A stretch of DNA of 24,124 nt from Paramacrobiotus richtersi. Taxonomy: Eukaryota; Tardigrada; Eutardigrada; Parachela; Macrobiotidae. Positions 19,730 to 24,124 of the stretch are shown here, in pieces. The translations under genes and the position numbers were made by a program. The notes beneath the pieces are model-generated. The model did no database searches, was not told where the DNA came from, and saw only the letters and a program-made list of their open reading frames with translations. How positions within the stretch are numbered: position 1 is the stretch's first letter; each line of letters opens with the position of its first letter. Where the stretch lies: positions 1 through 24,124 of the forward strand of contig JAQGAU010000765.1 in assembly GCA_034698045.1 (NCBI GenBank), read 5' to 3'.

Positions 19730-22700
19730 CTAACAACAGTTTTGTTGAAAACAAGCAGTCTCTTTTTTTGGTTGATGCAGAACGTACCGTGGAAGTAACT
19801 GCGCCACAATCTCGTTGCACTTCTCCATCTCATCCACCAAATTCTCGGTTCGTAAACTGACTTCATTTTCCAGTTCGTCTGTGTAGCTTTCTACCCTCCT
19901 CAATACTTCATCCATGAATTTGGCCCCCGACCGGCGGAATGAAAACATGGATGACTTTGTGGCGAGCATCTCGCGTATTTCTTTAACCGACGGCCTCTCA
20001 TCCGGCGTCTCTTTCCAGCACATTGCCAATATGTTGTGGAACTCCTGTGTTCGCTCCTGCTCTGCTGGGGATATTAGCTCTAACGGAAAGAAGCATTACT
20101 AACTAAGTAATAGTCAATCTCATTACGAATTCAGTTCGCATCGCTCCTTTGCACATTTCAACTCTCGGAATTGTTTAAGCAGTGTCACATACAGTATGGT
20201 AGACATTGTCGTGCCAGTCATAATTAATCAGCAGTAGTTATTATCAACGCACCTATGTTCTGCACCGACAATAACCTTTGTCGGCTTAACAATTCCCATA
20301 GAACCACGCCAGCTGCGTAGATGTCTGCTTTTTGTAGAGGTTCAGCCGCAACCGCCTCCCTTCTGACCCCCCAGCCAATGCGCACAGTCGAGCTTTTTGC
20401 TTTGTGACGGACCTTGTCACTGTGGACCACGTCATGTAGTCGAACGTTTAACAGACCGTTGACTTTCAATGTAAAATGCCTATCGACGTGGCAATATACA
20501 CCGTTCAAACAACCGTGATATCCCCACAATGATGTATGAACGAACTGCATTCCCTAAACACGCAATGTACCATGTACTAGGCATTAATCCAAAAGAGCAC
20601 ACAGAGTACTGTACTAGGCCAGTGTTACCGCTAGGAAGTCGTTCATAAGTGAGCTAGTCAACGCCATATCCAAATTAATTAATCCGTCGAATACGTCGTA
20701 AATACAGCCGCGTCCGCTTCGCTCCGTGATAGTCGCGATGCCGGGCTTGGTGGCTGTGTGGTGGACAGTTACTCCATAAAAGCGGGAAATATTGTGGTGA
20801 GTTAAATTCCGCAGCTAGAACAGATATGTTTCGTAAGATCTCTACACAGAAATATTTATATTCAGCTGCCAACATGCCTTATTTATATCTAGTAAGAACT
20901 GCCGGGAGCTGCTTGCATGTTCCAAGTCCTTTTGATCGTTGAGTGATTGTGTAACCTCGACGAGCACTTCGAGTCCTTTCAGTTTGGCAGGAAGGAATTT
21001 CTCTGCCTGTAGCACGACCCAGCATTGCAGGTTATCATATCCCAGTGGACCGATAGTTTCCCGATTCTTACCAGATACTGAACCCTATCTTGTGTAGCGT
21101 GGCTCCTGCGTTCCATAGCGGAATTAAAGGAGACCGCAAAATGCGCTGGGTTTCGCCCAAACGTCACATCTGACCGATCGATTCTCCACCAGGTTTTTAA
21201 CATTCTTTCATTCAAACGCTGGACCATACTGTAAGCCAAAGACCATACTAATTGTAGTACCGAATGAGCTGCTTGTATGTTGAATAAATTAGCCGACTAA
21301 TTCGAGCTCACCACATTCCACCGCCGGCAGTGGCCACACAGAATATCACAACGGCTGTTACGGACAAAGCAACGATTATGCTCCCCTGTCCTAAATATAC
21401 TAGTGTCTTCATATCATTTATGAATATTCTAATAAGGCCTCCACGGAAGTTACCCTGGATGCGACAGACTGGCCGATCGTTGGTGAAGCCACAAACTGGC
21501 TCATTCAGAGGTGGCCATGAGCCATTTGCCCAGTGCGTTATTCCGTACAGTTCCACAACCGGTGCATTGCTAACAGCATCTTTGTACAAGAATTTCTGCA
21601 AAACCAATCGATTCCGAACTGAACTCTTGGTTGTACGTGGTACGTACTCTCTGTTCGCCATTTTCATCGAATCGCCATACATGAAAATCCAGCTGTCGTC
21701 CTCCTTTACTACCGATGTATACTTGGCTGACATTATTATGGAATGTACGGTTCAAGAACTGCTTAGCCAGGTATTTGCCGTCGTCATATGGATGATCCCT
21801 TCCGTTCATCCAAAGATCGTTTGCAACCTGGATCCGTACCAATTAGGAACCGTGTGATGGTTTCGTTTGCATTTATAGAAGCTCGTCTCACCTCCGCTAA
21901 TGCAGTCACCGCACTAAATCCGCATAGCATGTTTTGGAATGGCTGTAAAACGAACCCTCTTAAATGCGCGGCCCAGTGGAAAGACCTTACTGTAGGCTAT
22001 AGGGATTTTACCATATCCTGAATGCGGTAGGTAATGTTGAAATCGCGTTGAGTATAAGCCATCATCTTCTCCGCCAGATCTCTCTGAATGGGTTCGTAAA
22101 CATCCGCGGAGCGCACAATCAGCAGGGATTGAAAGGCTTGATAGGCACTCTACAAAACTGGTTTGTATCCAGTTTTCGTGGTAGGAAGATTATTCGATAA
22201 TAACAGAGCAGTTGTGATGTATTTTTCATGAGCTATTCGACTGTCAAAGGTTACTGGCAAACGCTTACCGCATCGTTACTGTCGTTATACTTCCAGTGCA
22301 TCCGTCCATACATCTTTGGATTGTCCATTATTTCCATGGCCATATAGACCTAAATTCCGAACCGAAAATCTTTTCGTTTACTTGAGTAGAATGCCAATCA
22401 GAGGGATCTTACGTATTCCCCGTTGGTCATATTGGATTTGGCTGCAGCAGTCTGTACCGTGGATGAGATCTCAAGGGAACAATATCTTTAGGTGTTTATA
22501 AAACCATCCTTACCAGAAAACTTCTTACAGCTCCGCCGGATCCAAATAATATCACAACTATAACAAAAAGACATCAGCCAGGATTTAGCACCAGCAAATG
22601 ACGTTGTACTTCGTGTACGGGCGCGTATATCGCTTAGCAGCGGTCCGAAATCGTAGCTCGCCGTCAGGTTAACCTGCCGCTGTAGCGGTGCATGTCCAAT

Positions 22701-23316
22701 GAATCTGACAGCATCTTGGAGTATTTGGGCAGACTGAAGCGCGTAAATGCCAGCCGATGCCACGTCCAAAATGGTCATGAACGTTGTCCAGTTGTATTTG
22801 AGCAGGACTTCACAAAACAGTACTGATAAAGCCGGATAATTCATGCGGGCCGTGGAGATCCATGTTGGGTTGACAGCGCGATTGTTGATGGCTGGAGTCA
22901 TAGTAGTCCTGCGCAGAATGTACGTTACTTATTTTTAGGATAACAGCAAATAGCTGATTACAAAGTACCATGGTCCGGTTTACCTTCATCATGCAAAACG
23001 TATTTGTATGTTGATTACCACTGATTGCAGTGCTATCAGGAACGGGATGGCCAGCTTCTTAGTATGTTTTTTTTTGTCTACGCTGTGTGAGATCCTTTCT
23101 TTCGTTTCAGTCTTATCGGAAGTTTGTAATAAACCCCTTTCCGCTTGTGTATGTCTAAGCACTTTCTAAATTTTGTTGATTGTTCGCATAATCGTGCACC
23201 CATACGCAACGAAAGTACCTAACTAATGATCGCCTCCTGAGCTTTGTTCTCGCTGAAACTCTACTTAAACAAGATAATGAAGCAAAAATTTTCCAAAGGC
23301 TGATAGACACAAGCAT
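18953..23316 (-). CDS. Receptor guanylyl cyclase with degenerate catalytic site
   Basis: Exons in order: 23316-23219 (tentative signal peptide), 22908-22610, 22557-22514, 22451-22413, 22349-22269, 22149-22012, 21942-21892, 21827-21648, 21595-21454, 21390-21312, 21228-21072, 21006-20878, 20814-20629, 20553-20253, 20079-19788, 19729-19504, 19449-19314, 19262-19214, 19151-18953. Phases agree at every junction (about 941 residues). Order: part of an ANF-type ligand-binding region (NPTWISTARMNYP, VILFGSGGAVRSFL, NMTNGEY, CGFTNDRPVC), one membrane span (SIIVALSVTAVVIFCVA), juxtamembrane WWRIDRSDV, kinase homology domain (LRNLTHHNISRFYG, VVLWELL, CWKETPDERPS), dimerisation coiled coil, then the cyclase domain ending WLNG. 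Such receptors normally turn GTP into cGMP after peptide binding. Here both metal-binding Asp are lost, so a non-enzymatic or partner-dependent role is likelier. The ectodomain lacks about 100 N-terminal residues. Confidence 0.9.
20815..20877 (-). other. GC-AG intron
   Basis: The intron between the two kinase-homology exons begins AAG|GCATGT and ends TTCTAG. It is 63 bases, matching its neighbours in length. Splicing here joins LLDIN-K to LRNLTHHNI, the exact family spacing, and no GT donor nearby does so. Confidence 0.75.
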
Positions 23317-23407
23317 CTTGAGGTTTTCACGTGCAGCAGCGGAACCTCCATCTAAATATTACATGCCCATAAATAACGGTCAATAAGCCGGAGACAGCAA
23401 TCAGTAA

Positions 23408-24124
23408 TTAAAGCGGGCACGCACGGGGAATTGCTTCGCTCCCGCCTTTTCGCCCGAAGGCAAGCTTAGAACACAGCGCATCAGGCAAATTAAACGGAAC
23501 TAAAGCAGTATTTCACATAAGATTTACTTGTATTGAAAACTTATATCCCCAGAGGCATAGTTGCGAAAATTCAGCCATTTCATGATGCTCTAGTAGAACA
23601 TTCTTTACCGTAACTGTTCGAAGGTCGTCATCAAAGGGCGCCCTATGTACGCAGCAGACTGCATATGGTACTCAACAAAACAGGTCTTGCCTTATTTCTA
23701 TCTCATTCATTTTCCACTGCGGCAAATCATATGCGTTAATCCAGTACTGAGCATCCTGAACATACATAATTAATAATCCAAACCAGAGCTGACTTGTCTG
23801 CTGTTCGGACGGGCTATATATGTACCTCATAACTCATAATTGCTGGTCATAACTCATAAGTCATAACTCAAAAGTTACACACATAACTCATAACGCTGGT
23901 CAGAATTCATAGGCTGTGGCCATCAAACCCACCAGTGGTCAGCTGAGGTCAGTGCGGGTCACTGACCAATGGTTGCAATGACAAATACTTCGAGAGTGGA
24001 TACATGAGAGGTCTAAGAAGCGGTATTGACAAGCCGAGTTAAAATACGACGCTGCCTATTGTAGAATAATGGATTACCGCATCTGAACTGCTGCAGAGAG
24101 CCAGTTCTGCAACAATTTAGCAGT
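23408..24124 (-). CDS. C-terminal part of an unrecognised protein (runs off window)
   Basis: Five exons form a phase-consistent chain: 24124-24078 (partial), 24012-23967, 23800-23682, 23642-23528, 23464-23408, ending in TAA. They encode about 128 residues, including LLQNWLSAAVQMR, YWINAYDLPQWKMNEI, FDDDLRTVTVKNVLLEHHEM and FSIQLAFGRKGG. Donors are GTAATCC, GTCAGTG, GTTTTG (weak) and GTAAATC; introns are 65, 166, 39 and 63 bases. The third exon could instead begin at 23755. I do not recognise the family, and no membrane span or catalytic motif is evident. The gene lies just upstream of the cyclase on the same strand, with its stop only 92 bases before the tentative cyclase start. The 166-base intron carries the TCATAACTCATAA repeat. 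Confidence 0.5.
23827..23910. repeat. Short tandem repeat, TCATAACTCATAA units
   Basis: Four clear copies (23827, 23847, 23861, 23881) and one degenerate copy of a 13-14 base unit built on TCATAACTCATAA. Two copies are followed by GCTGG (TGCTGG and CGCTGG). The array lies within an intron of the gene at the right edge. Confidence 0.8.

Noticed and set aside
21330-21857. 175-codon plus-strand open frame
   Set aside because: It is antisense to four cyclase exons that carry strong family motifs.
22810-22992. Signal-peptide-like frame (MMKVNRTMVLCNQLFAVIL) just before the first firm cyclase exon
   Set aside because: Its frame does not continue into the ANF-type exon, and no splice site reconciles the phase; the 23316-23219 exon fits better.
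1-24124. CRISPR arrays, rRNA and tRNA genes
   Set aside because: No regularly spaced repeats with unique spacers, and no tRNA-like box A/box B pair or rRNA block was noticed on either strand.

Overview
The window is eukaryotic, most likely from a compact-genome invertebrate. Genes are split by GT-AG introns of mostly 50-65 bases (one GC-AG), base composition is moderate, and the gene families (receptor guanylyl cyclase with an ANF-type ectodomain, CUB/LDLa/trypsin mosaic, class A GPCR, non-LTR retrotransposon) are animal. A tardigrade would fit, but nothing seen fixes the phylum. All exon models were built by hand from splice signals, reading phase and motif continuity; no transcript or database was consulted.

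Layout. Positions 1-7997 hold no convincing gene. They contain a diverged tandem duplication of about 1.1 kb (1-1118 and 1119-2344), a 1.6 kb element with inverted ends flanked by TA (4099-5703) that carries nested shorter inverted repeats and a 22-base minisatellite, and a perfect 34-base inverted repeat (6702-6785). At 7998-8612 (+) lies the second half of a class A GPCR with no recognisable first half. At 11595-9588 (-) is a two-exon secreted protein ending in a bacteriophage tail-collar domain; one base appears to be missing early in its large exon. A 5'-truncated, frame-broken LINE follows at about 12992-13905 (+).

The right-hand 10 kb is the gene-rich part, all on the minus strand. (1) 18252-14055 encodes a secreted protein with signal peptide, two CUB domains, one LDLa module and a trypsin-like domain. 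The architecture resembles matriptase, but the catalytic His is Thr and the catalytic Ser is Glu, so it reads as a protease homologue. (2) 23316-18953 encodes a receptor guanylyl cyclase with ligand-binding region, one membrane span, kinase homology domain, coiled coil and cyclase domain. Both metal-binding aspartates of the cyclase are replaced (Gln and Gly), while the base- and ribose-contacting residues remain. Its ectodomain also lacks the usual first 100 or so residues. (3) 24124-23408 holds the last five exons of an unrecognised protein running off the window edge.

The main result is that two neighbouring, otherwise well-preserved enzyme-family genes have both lost their catalytic residues while keeping long, phase-consistent open exons. 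With the collar protein, three of the readable genes are extracellular or membrane proteins adapted from enzyme or phage folds. No functional link between them can be shown from sequence alone.
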